Part shown: positions 54,085 through 62,441 of the stretch, in pieces
How positions within the stretch are numbered: position 1 is the first letter of the stretch
Layout: every line of letters starts with the position of its first letter
NCBI RefSeq assembly: GCF_001624705.1
Contig: NZ_JSEO01000005.1
Span: 124,001-188,000, forward strand
Direction of reading: 5' to 3'
Length of the DNA stretch: 64,000 bases
Origin: Marinomonas sp. SBI8L
GTDB taxonomy: Bacteria > Pseudomonadota > Gammaproteobacteria > Pseudomonadales > Marinomonadaceae
Translations under genes and position numbers: made by a program
The notes under the pieces: model-generated
Told to the model about the DNA's origin: nothing
Databases searched by the model: none
What the model saw: the letters and a program-made list of their open reading frames with translations, nothing else

Positions 54085-54975
54085 TTACGCCATAACGTTT
54101 GCGTTAATAAAGTCTAAACTCTGCTTAGCATTTTCAAGTGAGCTATTATCCTTGTTTGGATCAACATCTTGCTCGACGGTAATCCAACCTTGGTAATCTA
54201 TCTTTTCTAGGGTGCTTTTCACTTGAGAGAAGTCCACACAACCTTGGCCTAGTGGGCAAAATACACCATCACCAATGGCTGTATAGAAGTCAATATTATT
54301 GGCAGTGACGACCTCAAGAACAGACTTGTTAATGTCCTTAAAGTGCAGGTATTCAACTCTGTCTTGATAGGTTTCAATCAGTTCAGACGGATTAATACCC
54401 GCATAAACACAATGACCTGTATCCACACATAAACCCACTAGATCTTTATCCAGCTCAGCCATGGCTCTATCCACTTCGTCACGGTATTCAATAAAAGTAC
54501 CCGCATGTGGATGCAAAACAGGAATGATATTGTATTCACGACAAACAAGGGCCAGCTCACGAATGGTTGTCATCATCTCATTCCAAGCATCATCAGGCAG
54601 ACGATAAGCCGTTTCAATCTGACCGGCTTGATCGGTACGTGGGGAAGAAACATGGTCAATCACTACCACATATTTAGCATCTTGGGCCTGTAGCAACTTA
54701 CAAGTAGCGTGAGTGTATTCAAGGATTTCAGCACGTTTGGCTGGGTCATGCAGGTGTTTAAAGATGGTTCCCGCAATAAGTCCAAGGCCATTATCCTGCA
54801 GGCTAGTTGCCAGCTCAGTTTTATCCGTTGGTAAATAGCCTAAAGGGCCAAGTTCTGTGGCTTTATAACCCGCCTGAGAGATTTCAGATAACACGGTTTG
54901 CCAAGAAGGGTTGCTTGGGTTGTCAGCAAATTCGATACCCCAAGAACAAGGTGCATTGGATAATTGAAGTTTCAT
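54085..54975 (-). CDS. IolE-like TIM-barrel dehydratase/isomerase (copy 2)
   Basis: A 296-aa paralogue of the 50776 protein: LQLSNAPCSWGIEFADNP, ATELGPLGYLPTD, CVDTGHCVYAGINP, VEYLHFKDIN and GWITVEQDVDP. The metal-ligand residues are kept in both copies. The promoter has a TGCAAGCGCTTGCA palindrome, so both paralogues should be under the same LacI regulator. One may act as inosose dehydratase and the other as inosose isomerase; which is which cannot be decided here. Confidence 0.8.
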   Translation of the reverse strand: MKLQLSNAPCSWGIEFADNPSNPSWQTVLSEISQAGYKATELGPLGYLPTDKTELATSLQDNGLGLIAGTIFKHLHDPAKRAEILEYTHATCKLLQAQDAKYVVVIDHVSSPRTDQAGQIETAYRLPDDAWNEMMTTIRELALVCREYNIIPVLHPHAGTFIEYRDEVDRAMAELDKDLVGLCVDTGHCVYAGINPSELIETYQDRVEYLHFKDINKSVLEVVTANNIDFYTAIGDGVFCPLGQGCVDFSQVKSTLEKIDYQGWITVEQDVDPNKDNSSLENAKQSLDFINANVMA

Positions 54976-55027
54976 TATTTTTATACTTCCTACACATAGG
55001 TTGATTGAAAGACTAGAAACACATTAA

Positions 55028-55041
55028 TGCAAGCGCTTGCA
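55028..55041. promoter_or_regulatory. Second LacI-type operator
   Basis: TGCAAGCGCTTGCA, a perfect 14-bp palindrome 52 bp upstream of the copy 2 IolE-like start, has the same core as 50696-50717. Confidence 0.85.
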
Positions 55042-55372
55042 ATAATCAATATACAAGACCTAAATTAGTGTTCATAAAAGCAACAAAACGACAAATATCA
55101 AGCTTAGGCCCTATTGTTCTTTTAGCGTCAAATCCCCCTCTCAAGAAAACCCTTAGCGACTAAAACCTATCTAAATTCACTGAGTTACTGGATGAATTTT
55201 CACCAAAATTGTCGCAAATAGTTTGAAGCTTGTCGTGATAACGAAAGATTTTGGCGGCATGGCCCCTTGTCCAAATATCTAAGTGGGTAAGATAAAAACA
55301 CTCACGCATTATTCGAACAGGCTGAGAATAGTGACTTGAAGTATTCTAAAAATAATAAATAGGAAGCTACCT
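55042..55372. other. Remaining intergenic region before the NhaC-family gene
   Basis: No ORF of interest is visible. It contains the triple TGTCGC-type operator (55210-55257) and, 116 bp later, the NhaC start. Nothing else could be recognised. Confidence 0.6.
55210..55257 (+). promoter_or_regulatory. Triple TGTCGC-type operator before the NhaC-family gene
   Basis: TGTCGC (55210), TGTCGT (55231) and TGGCGG (55252) occur at exact 21-bp steps, the same three words in the same order as at 27213-27260. This shared grammar points to the same regulator type; GlxA/AraC genes lie at 36626 and 57044. Confidence 0.78.
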
Positions 55373-56854
55373 ATGAAACAAAAGACTACCACCCCAGTCA
55401 CAATCCCCAGTTTAGGCGTTGCCCTAATTCCTATTGTGCTCACAATAGGTTTACTCGGCATTCAACTCTTCTACTATGATGACTTCACTCCTCATATTGC
55501 CCTTGCTATTGGTTTTGCCATTACCGCCATTGTTGGCTGGTCGCAGGGTTCCCGTTGGAAAGACATAGAGTCAGGCGCTTTTCATGTATTACACGTTGCC
55601 ATGCCTTCAATCGCGACCTTAATCGTCGTGGGTATGTTAGTCAGTACTTGGATCGCCAGTGGTACAGTACCTACCCTGATCTACTATGGTCTTGAGTTAA
55701 TTGACCCGCAATGGTTCTTAGCTGCTAGCATGCTCTTATGTGCCGTGGTTTCTGTGTCTATCGGGACAAGTTGGACCACAGTCGGTACTGTCGGTTTGGC
55801 ACTTATCGGTATAGGTTCCGCCTTTGAAATTCCGGTTTACTGGACAGCCGGTGCGGTTGTCTCTGGTGCATTTTTTGGGGATAAGATCTCTCCACTTTCT
55901 GATACCACCAACTTGGCTGCAGCAGTGACTGAAACGAATGTGTTCAACCACATTAAAAACATGATGCCGACCACCATTCCTTCCATGATTATCGCCTTTG
56001 TGATCTATCTTTTTGTGGGTGGCTCAAGTGTGTCTGATCTATCTCAACTAGAGCAGATCAACAGCTTCAAACAAGGTTTGGCAGATAATTTTGATATTGG
56101 CTTCTTACCACTCTTACCTTTGGTTGTTGTGATGACTTTGGCCTTCTTTAAAGTCTCGCCAATTCCAGCGCTTTTTGCGGGTTTTATTCTAGGTGGCGTT
56201 ATCGCGGCGGCGAATTATGGTTACAACTTCAATGAAATTCTGACCTATGCTCATAGCGGCTTTAAGATAGATACAGGCACAGATTCATTAAATAGCCTAT
56301 TGAACCGTGGTGGTGTGACCTCCATGACTTGGGTAATCACCTTGATGATGTTTGCCCTCGCCTTTGGTGGTGCACTCGAACGTACTGGCTGTCTTGAGTC
56401 TGTTGTTGGTGCCATTATGCGGACGACTAAGAGTTTCAAAGGTCTGCAAACTAATGCGATTTTGACCTCGGTTGCGACTAACGTGGTATCAGGTGATGTT
56501 TACCTTTCTATCGCCTTGCCGGGCCGTATGTATGGACCAGAATACAACAAACTAGGTTATAGCCGTCTTAACTTATCTCGCGCTATTGAAGAAGGCGGCA
56601 CCTTGGTTTCACCTTTGATTCCTTGGAACGCTGGTGGTGCTTTTGTAATGGGAGCGCTAGGTTTAAGTGTGGCAGGAGGCGATTATTCTGCTCTACTCTA
56701 TATTCCTTTAGCTTTTGCCTGCTGGTTATCCCCTGCTATTGGCATTCTCTATGCGCAAACAGGCTGGTTCTGTAAAACAGCAGAAGCCGAAGAGAGTGAA
56801 ACGAATACCCAAGCACAACAAAGCACTAGTAATAAAATAGAAAACCCAGCTTAA
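55373..56854 (+). CDS. NhaC-family Na+/H+ antiporter-type transporter
   Basis: A 493-aa polytopic protein (about 12 helices). SIGTSWTTVGTVGLALIGIG and GAFFGDKISPLSDTTNLAA are signatures of NhaC/MleN-type carriers; TNVVSGDVYLSIALPGRMY and EEGGTLVSPLIPWNAGGAF are also conserved. Members exchange Na+ or organic anions or amines for protons. AGGAAG precedes ATG. The TGTCGC operator and neighbouring GlxA-type regulator suggest an amine or amino-acid substrate, which is inference. Confidence 0.9.
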   Translation: MKQKTTTPVTIPSLGVALIPIVLTIGLLGIQLFYYDDFTPHIALAIGFAITAIVGWSQGSRWKDIESGAFHVLHVAMPSIATLIVVGMLVSTWIASGTVPTLIYYGLELIDPQWFLAASMLLCAVVSVSIGTSWTTVGTVGLALIGIGSAFEIPVYWTAGAVVSGAFFGDKISPLSDTTNLAAAVTETNVFNHIKNMMPTTIPSMIIAFVIYLFVGGSSVSDLSQLEQINSFKQGLADNFDIGFLPLLPLVVVMTLAFFKVSPIPALFAGFILGGVIAAANYGYNFNEILTYAHSGFKIDTGTDSLNSLLNRGGVTSMTWVITLMMFALAFGGALERTGCLESVVGAIMRTTKSFKGLQTNAILTSVATNVVSGDVYLSIALPGRMYGPEYNKLGYSRLNLSRAIEEGGTLVSPLIPWNAGGAFVMGALGLSVAGGDYSALLYIPLAFACWLSPAIGILYAQTGWFCKTAEAEESETNTQAQQSTSNKIENPA

Positions 56855-56881
56855 TTAGCGTTTTCTTATACAAACAAAAAC

Positions 56882-56914
56882 CAGCCCCTATCTTTTTTAG
56901 GGTGGTAGGGGCTG
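56882..56914 (+). terminator. 9-bp hairpin after the NhaC-family gene
   Basis: CAGCCCCTA (56882-56890) pairs with TAGGGGCTG (56906-56914). There is no T run after it, so this could be an attenuator rather than a simple terminator. Confidence 0.55.
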
Positions 56915-56970
56915 ATCTTGTACCTCGTTTCGATACCTTTGAGTATTGAACCGGGGTTTTATACCTTTAT

Positions 56971-57006
56971 TGATCCAGCAATATTGCGCCATTGAATATT
57001 GGATCA
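56971..57006. promoter_or_regulatory. Dyad before the second GlxA-type regulator
   Basis: TGATCCA-GC-AATATT (56971-56985) is complementary to AATATTGGATCA (56995-57006) apart from the 2-nt bulge. It is 38 bp before the ATG and may be an autoregulatory site or a leader hairpin. Confidence 0.45.
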
Positions 57007-57043
57007 CCTTGCCTAATACTTATTTGCTAAGGAGAAATTAACG

Positions 57044-58021
57044 ATGCAAATGCAATCACAAACGCCGCCAAAGACCTTTACCTATGGCTTTGTATTAGTC
57101 GAAGACTTCTCCCTATTGCCTATGACTTCGGCCATAGAAGCCATGCGTATGGCGAATCAAATATTAGGCTTTAAAGCCTATTCTTGGTACACAATCACCC
57201 ATAATGGCGCACCGGTAAAAGCTAGCGACAGTATTAGTATTTCTGCCGATTTTGACTTCAGTTCCAGCTTCAATCAGTTTGATACCATCTTTGTGTGTGC
57301 AGGCATAAATGTCGTCAAACAGGCTAACCCTAAACTGGTTCAATTTCTCACTCGTATTGAGCAAAAACACCAAAAACTCACCCTAGGCTCCCTTTGCACT
57401 GGCACTTATTTATTGGCCCATGCAGACCTGATTAAACAGTCTCGCTGCACCATACAATGGGACCATATGGAGATGTTCTGTGAAGCTTATCCGTCACTGA
57501 ATATCGAAAGCTCTTTATTTGTAATTGATGACAAGCGTATCACTTGCGCAGGCGGTACCGCCGCGCTGGATATGATGCTCAATATTATTCGTAATGACTT
57601 TGGTCGAGACGTGAGTACTCAGATAGGTGAGGTCTTTCTTGCGGACCGTATTCGTAGTGAAAATGAACGCCAAAAAATCCCGCTACAGGCGTCGCTTGGT
57701 AGTAGCCATGAATCCCTAATTAACGCCGTCAGTTTGATGGAAGCCAATACCGAAGAAGTGATAGATTTGGATTCAATCTCAGACTATATCAATGTCTCTC
57801 GTCGTCAATTAGAACGCCTTTTTAACAAGCATTTGAAAGACACACCGTCTCGATATTATTTAAAAATTCGCCTCAATAAGGCCCATAGATTACTGACTCA
57901 AACCAGTATGTCGATTACCGATGTGGGCATTTCCTGCGGTTTCTCTACTACACCTCATTTTAGTAAGAGTTATCGTGACTTTTTTGGCATCTCACCCAGT
58001 AACGAGCGAATTCAGCAATAG
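57044..58021 (+). CDS. GlxA-type AraC regulator (second)
   Basis: A 325-aa DJ-1/PfpI + AraC regulator: YGFVLVEDFSLLPMTSAIEAMRMAN at the start, CAGGTAALDMML in the sensor domain, and two helix-turn-helices (INVSRRQLERLFNKHL and ISCGFSTTPHFSKSYRDFF). The recognition helices are similar to those of the 36626 regulator, so both may read the same TGTCGC half-sites. AAGGAG precedes ATG. Group members ArgR, GbdR and CdhR activate arginine or quaternary-amine use. Confidence 0.9.
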   Translation: MQMQSQTPPKTFTYGFVLVEDFSLLPMTSAIEAMRMANQILGFKAYSWYTITHNGAPVKASDSISISADFDFSSSFNQFDTIFVCAGINVVKQANPKLVQFLTRIEQKHQKLTLGSLCTGTYLLAHADLIKQSRCTIQWDHMEMFCEAYPSLNIESSLFVIDDKRITCAGGTAALDMMLNIIRNDFGRDVSTQIGEVFLADRIRSENERQKIPLQASLGSSHESLINAVSLMEANTEEVIDLDSISDYINVSRRQLERLFNKHLKDTPSRYYLKIRLNKAHRLLTQTSMSITDVGISCGFSTTPHFSKSYRDFFGISPSNERIQQ

Positions 58022-58098
58022 ATAGACTGACTCAAAACATGAAAAAGGGCACCAACAAGCGCCCTTTTTTGTGAGTACTCTTAGCACTCTATGATTAG

Positions 58099-59379
58099 TT
58101 AACGAAAGGCGAGATCCCTTGGCCAAAGGGCGATTTCTGGGAAATTCATTAACAGTACAGTCACAGCAAATAAGATGAATAAGAAAGGGTGAATCCCTCT
58201 TATCACATCCATAAAAGGCCGTCTAAACACAGCCACTGCGGTGAATATGTTGCAGCCAAAAGGCGGTGTTGCTGCCCCTATGGCAACCTGCAAGGTAATC
58301 ATGACACCAATTAAAACCGGATCTAGGCCAGTGGCTTTTACTAAAGGTGCAAAGATAGGTACCAGAATCAGGATAACCACGATGGAATCTACAAACATGC
58401 AGCCAATAAAAAAGGCCAGATTAATGGCAATTAAGGTAGCGACGACACCCGCCCCTTCTAAACCCAAAGAGGCAATAACCTGCTGCGGAATTTGGGCATA
58501 AGATAGCACCCAAGAGAAGGCAGCACCTGCGGCAATCAGGATAAAGACAACAGAGGTCACGGCACTGGTCGAAAGCGCAATGTCTCTCGCATCTTTCACA
58601 TTAATCGAGCGGAATACGCATAACTCTAGAATCAAGGCATAAAGCACGCACACAGAAGCCGCTTCAGTTGGACTGAAAATACCACCATAAATCCCGCCTA
58701 CCACTATCACAGGGAAGCCCGCTGGCCAGATAGCACGACGTAATGAGAAAAGACGCTCTGACCAAGTCGCTTTGGCTTCTACCGGAATATTGTGTCGCTT
58801 GGCGTACCAAATGCAATAAATGGAGAAGAGGACAATTATGAGTAACCCTGGCCCAAGACCTGCGATAAATAATTCAGAGATGGATGTCCCTGAAATTACC
58901 CCATAAATTATCATGCCGATCGAAGGGGGAATCAGGTAAGCCAAATCCGCCGCATTGATAATCAAACCTATGGAAAAAGAATCGTTATAACCCGCTTTCA
59001 ACATTCTTGGACGCATGGCACCACCCACAGCAACCACGGTTGCTTGCGTCGAACCACATACAGCGCCAAACATGGCGCAGGCGGCGGTAACAGAGACAGC
59101 AAGACCACCACGGAAGTGCCCCATAAAGCGCATAACCACATCGATCAAACGATCAGCCGAATGGCCTCGGGTAATGATTTCTGCGGCAAGAATAAACATG
59201 GGCACAGCAATCAAAGAAGAAGGTTTCACACCACCTATCATCTGCTGAATCAGTAGCTGTAAACTCAGGTCTGGATAATAGATAAAGAAAGCGATAATAG
59301 CCGCACAAAGCAGTGGCATCATCATAGGAAAGCCGGCAAGTAATAACACCAGCATGACACTTAACATTACTAAAGTCAT
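58099..59379 (-). CDS. TRAP transporter large permease (DctM)
   Basis: A 426-aa protein with about 12 helices. GHSADRLIDVVMRFMGHFRGGLAVSVTAACAMFGAVCGSTQATVVAVG is the DctM signature, and PTEAASVCVLYALILE and TPPFGCNIF are also characteristic. It uses the Na+ gradient to import the ligand supplied by the binding protein. It overlaps the small permease gene by 4 bp. Third gene of the minus-strand TRAP operon. Confidence 0.94.
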   Translation of the reverse strand: MTLVMLSVMLVLLLAGFPMMMPLLCAAIIAFFIYYPDLSLQLLIQQMIGGVKPSSLIAVPMFILAAEIITRGHSADRLIDVVMRFMGHFRGGLAVSVTAACAMFGAVCGSTQATVVAVGGAMRPRMLKAGYNDSFSIGLIINAADLAYLIPPSIGMIIYGVISGTSISELFIAGLGPGLLIIVLFSIYCIWYAKRHNIPVEAKATWSERLFSLRRAIWPAGFPVIVVGGIYGGIFSPTEAASVCVLYALILELCVFRSINVKDARDIALSTSAVTSVVFILIAAGAAFSWVLSYAQIPQQVIASLGLEGAGVVATLIAINLAFFIGCMFVDSIVVILILVPIFAPLVKATGLDPVLIGVMITLQVAIGAATPPFGCNIFTAVAVFRRPFMDVIRGIHPFLFILFAVTVLLMNFPEIALWPRDLAFR

Positions 59380-60026
59380 AGTCTTGGCTCCTGAGGTGAT
59401 GCCTGATTAAGGTTAATATTGTCGGCGGTTTCTGCAGGTGTTAATTGCGCATTCTCTATCATGTCCTTGATATCTGCATCTTCATATTCGTCCACCACAC
59501 TAAATGAAATAAATACCTTAGGATCCTTATGATCTAGGTTTTTAATCGCCGTTAAAAAGTATTGGATTGAGGCTAATAACAAACCAAGCGCAACCCACAT
59601 ATAGGTAAGATAAAGAGGAACTTGCAGGGCAGGAGTAACCCAACCTCGTTGTGCAATTTTAAGAACATATTCAAGAGCAGACCAAGCCAGAAGCAGCATA
59701 ACAATGGCTGTCACTAAAGCAATCAAAACCATTAAGAGCTTACGTTTGGCCGCTGGCAAAATATCGTAAAAGGCGGACATACGGATATGTTTACCTTGTC
59801 GTGTGATATAGCCAAGCCCCATAAAAGTGATGATAACGATGAGGAACTGATTCAGTTCGTCGGAGAAATATAAGCTCTGGTTAAAGAGATAACGTCCAAA
59901 GACATTGGCGATTGAATTAGTGGCCATGGCAACGATGGAAACAGTCAAAATCAAGCTTTCAACCTTACCTATGATGTTGTCTAAACCCGTTAATACTCGC
60001 CCAAAAAAGGAATTTGCTTGAGGCAT
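59376..60026 (-). CDS. TRAP transporter small permease (DctQ)
   Basis: A 216-aa protein with four helices, started at ATG 60026, 4-5 nt after GGAGGTG; the frame extends upstream without a ribosome site. FGRYLFNQSLYFSDELNQFLIVIITFMGLGYITRQGKHIRM is the DctQ signature. A roughly 50-residue acidic C-terminal tail is longer than usual. Confidence 0.92.
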   Translation of the reverse strand: MPQANSFFGRVLTGLDNIIGKVESLILTVSIVAMATNSIANVFGRYLFNQSLYFSDELNQFLIVIITFMGLGYITRQGKHIRMSAFYDILPAAKRKLLMVLIALVTAIVMLLLAWSALEYVLKIAQRGWVTPALQVPLYLTYMWVALGLLLASIQYFLTAIKNLDHKDPKVFISFSVVDEYEDADIKDMIENAQLTPAETADNINLNQASPQEPRL

Positions 60027-60148
60027 AATGCACCTCCTTAAATCAACAGACTCTTGATCCCCAAATAGCACCTTGAGGAAAAGAGAAAAGACCTGACTTT
60101 GTTAAAGCACTAACAAGTGACAATTTACAAAAAGCAGGGAAATGAAAA

Positions 60149-60177
60149 CAGGCACCCGGTTTGACCCTAGGTGCCTG
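60149..60177 (-). other. Intercistronic hairpin after the TRAP binding-protein gene
   Basis: CAGGCACC (60149-60156) pairs with GGTGCCTG (60170-60177). It lies just after the binding-protein stop (60187) in the direction of transcription, a third example of a hairpin downstream of a binding-protein gene. Confidence 0.75.
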
Positions 60178-60186
60178 ATAATTTAG

Positions 60187-61203
60187 TTAAAGGTTTTTGC
60201 TTTCGTTCAACAGGTTAGTCAGTAGCTCCTGGCCACGAGCTCCCACTATGTCACTAAAGGCAGAGTGAGTAGCACTACTTCTTTGACGAAATACCGCTTG
60301 CTCTTCTGGGGTTAACTTAACGAACTCAATTTCAGGTTTAGCGGCTTTGATTTTGGCCAGTTTTTCCTGATTGAAGCGCAATACCACATCATCAATAAAG
60401 CCACGCATTTCAGCCATAGTTTCACTAATTAAGGTTTTCTTTGCAGGGGAAAGCGTGTCGTACCAATCACTACCAGAAATAATGCTGGTCACCAGCTCTT
60501 GCTCGCCAGCCCAAATCATATAATCCGTTACTTCATAGAACTTCATTTCTTCGATTGTCGGTACTGGGTTGATCTGCCCATCAACAATTTTCAACTGCAG
60601 CGCGCCATAAACTTCACCAAATGGCAGCGGTGTCGGGCTAGCACCTAGATCTTCATAGGCTTTTAACAAGATAGGCGACACCATAACTCGCATCTTGAAA
60701 TTATCCAGATCATCCGGTTTGCGTACTTCTTTATTGGTTGTCCACACCTGCGGCCCCTCTGAATACATGGTGTGTAACTTAAGGCCTCTATTGTTAAAGT
60801 CGTTACCTAGCTCGTCATAAATAACCTTGCTTGAGCTCAACATGGATGAGATAGCACTGGAATCAGAAGGCAGTGCGTAAGGTAATAAGAAAAGTTGAGA
60901 CTCAGGTACGATAGTGCCTAGGTTACCCACTGAGACATTGGAAAAGTGCACCACGCCATAAGAGGTTTGCTCAATCAGCTGAGTTGGTGAGCCTAAAGAG
61001 CCTAGCGGAAAGACATTAACCGTGATTTCCCCATCGGTTTTTAATTCAATTTTACGTTTAAATTCTTGCGCATAAGCATCCATGATTGAGCCTGGAATTT
61101 CCTCAATCGCAAACTTCCATTCTTCTGCCTGCAGCAAACTGGTCATACTCATGACACTTGCTGCCAATACTAACTTTTTCAAAGTTTTGTTTAATTTAAG
61201 CAT
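60187..61203 (-). CDS. TRAP transporter periplasmic binding protein (DctP)
   Basis: A 338-aa DctP-type protein from ATG 61203 (GAGG 9 nt upstream; the frame opens at 61227). The signal peptide (LVLAASVMSMTSLLQA) precedes EEWKFAIEEIPGSIMD. FPLGSLGSPTQLIEQTSYG and MRVMVSPILLKAYEDLGASPTPLPFGEVYGALQ (with the ligand-binding arginine) are signatures. Co-regulation with the ureohydrolase gene suggests a guanidino-carboxylate ligand, which is inference. Confidence 0.92.
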   Translation of the reverse strand: MLKLNKTLKKLVLAASVMSMTSLLQAEEWKFAIEEIPGSIMDAYAQEFKRKIELKTDGEITVNVFPLGSLGSPTQLIEQTSYGVVHFSNVSVGNLGTIVPESQLFLLPYALPSDSSAISSMLSSSKVIYDELGNDFNNRGLKLHTMYSEGPQVWTTNKEVRKPDDLDNFKMRVMVSPILLKAYEDLGASPTPLPFGEVYGALQLKIVDGQINPVPTIEEMKFYEVTDYMIWAGEQELVTSIISGSDWYDTLSPAKKTLISETMAEMRGFIDDVVLRFNQEKLAKIKAAKPEIEFVKLTPEEQAVFRQRSSATHSAFSDIVGARGQELLTNLLNESKNL

Positions 61204-61299
61204 TTTATAAAACCTCGTTATTCGCACTTATTATTGTTTTGAAAAACCACACCCATAAAAGGTGTTGGAAAAGGTTACAAATCATTCGATTCCAAATTA

Positions 61300-61329
61300 G
61301 TATTGCAAAGGAAGTTATATTAAAAAATA
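61300..61329 (-). promoter_or_regulatory. LysR-type box, copy upstream of the TRAP operon
   Basis: On the minus strand, ATTTTTTAATA-N8-TTTGCAATACT is repeated at 62339-62368 in front of the ureohydrolase gene; 26 of 30 positions agree. It is about 97 bp before the DctP start. Confidence 0.75.
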
Positions 61330-61409
61330 TAAAAGATATTATGTTTACATCACAAAAACTAAAGTATCTTAAAGTCAGTTTCCCGCTTCAATAAACTTGG
61401 AGAAAGCAG

Positions 61410-62300
61410 ATGACACAGTATTCAATGAAACATATGCATACCTTCTGTACCGTCGTAGAGTGTGGTGGCTTTGTTAGCGCCCAAGCCGCACTCGGTATGA
61501 GCCAGCCAGCAATAAGTACCCATATTCGAGACTTTGAAATACGCCTAGGGTTTCAGCTTTGTTTGAGAGGAAGAAGTGGCTTTAATCTCACAGAAAAAGG
61601 TGAACTGGTTTACGCCAGATGTCGCACCATGCTCAATAACGTCTCTGACTTTGAAGCAGACCTTGGCGAGTTAAGAAACAAACTAACAGGCACATTGCGC
61701 CTTGGTTTGATAGATAGCACCATTAGCAATCCAAGCTTTCCTATCAATAAAGCCATTCAACGCTTTTTCGAACGGGATAATGATGTGTCTATCAAGCTTG
61801 AAATACTCACACCAGAAGACTTAGAAAGAGATTTATTAAATGGTCATATCCATGTGGGTATTGGCCCTTTTCAGCGCCGCGACAACACCTTAAGTTATCA
61901 ATTATTAGATAAAGAAGAGCATGGTTTTTATTGTGGTAAGAACCACCCTTTATTTGCTTTACCCAGTGAAGAGATGAGTTGGGAAACATTACAAGCTTAC
62001 CCAGTCTCAACCAGAGCCTACTTGCAGCAAACTGATTTACCCGGCATTCAAAACAAAGCCTATGTCTCAAACATGGAAGCCCAAGCTATCTTAATTACCA
62101 GTGGCCAGTTTATGGGTTACCTACCGGATCACTATGCTAAAACCTGGGTCGAAAAAGGCGAGATGCGTGCCATTGATCATCTTAATCTAGAGCATGAATC
62201 CCCCTTTTATCTAGCAATGAGAGCCTCCTCTTCGGTACAGAATATTGTCAAAGTCTTAGTACAAGACATTCAAGACGTACTACAAGAAGGTAAAAATTAA
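61410..62300 (+). CDS. LysR-family regulator
   Basis: A 296-aa LysR-type regulator. HTH: MHTFCTVVECGGFVSAQAALGMSQPAISTHIRDFEIRLGFQLCLRGRSGFNLTEKGELVYARC (about 9-70), followed by an effector-binding domain. It lies between the TRAP operon (divergent) and the ureohydrolase gene (same strand), each with a copy of the same 30-bp box, so it probably regulates both. Confidence 0.9.
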   Translation: MTQYSMKHMHTFCTVVECGGFVSAQAALGMSQPAISTHIRDFEIRLGFQLCLRGRSGFNLTEKGELVYARCRTMLNNVSDFEADLGELRNKLTGTLRLGLIDSTISNPSFPINKAIQRFFERDNDVSIKLEILTPEDLERDLLNGHIHVGIGPFQRRDNTLSYQLLDKEEHGFYCGKNHPLFALPSEEMSWETLQAYPVSTRAYLQQTDLPGIQNKAYVSNMEAQAILITSGQFMGYLPDHYAKTWVEKGEMRAIDHLNLEHESPFYLAMRASSSVQNIVKVLVQDIQDVLQEGKN

Positions 62301-62338
62301 ACATAAAATTTTATGATATAAGCATAATAACTTTCGTA

Positions 62339-62368
62339 TTTTTTAATAAAAACTTCTTTGCAATACTG
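62339..62368 (+). promoter_or_regulatory. LysR-type box, copy upstream of the ureohydrolase gene
   Basis: ATTTTTTAATA-N8-TTTGCAATACT, in the same orientation relative to its gene as the TRAP copy, 73 bp before the start. Confidence 0.75.
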
Positions 62369-62441
62369 ATTTCGACAACCTCACACAGACAATAAATAAC
62401 GAGGTTCGAGTGACAGCATTTGCTGAATAGGAGTTTATAAA

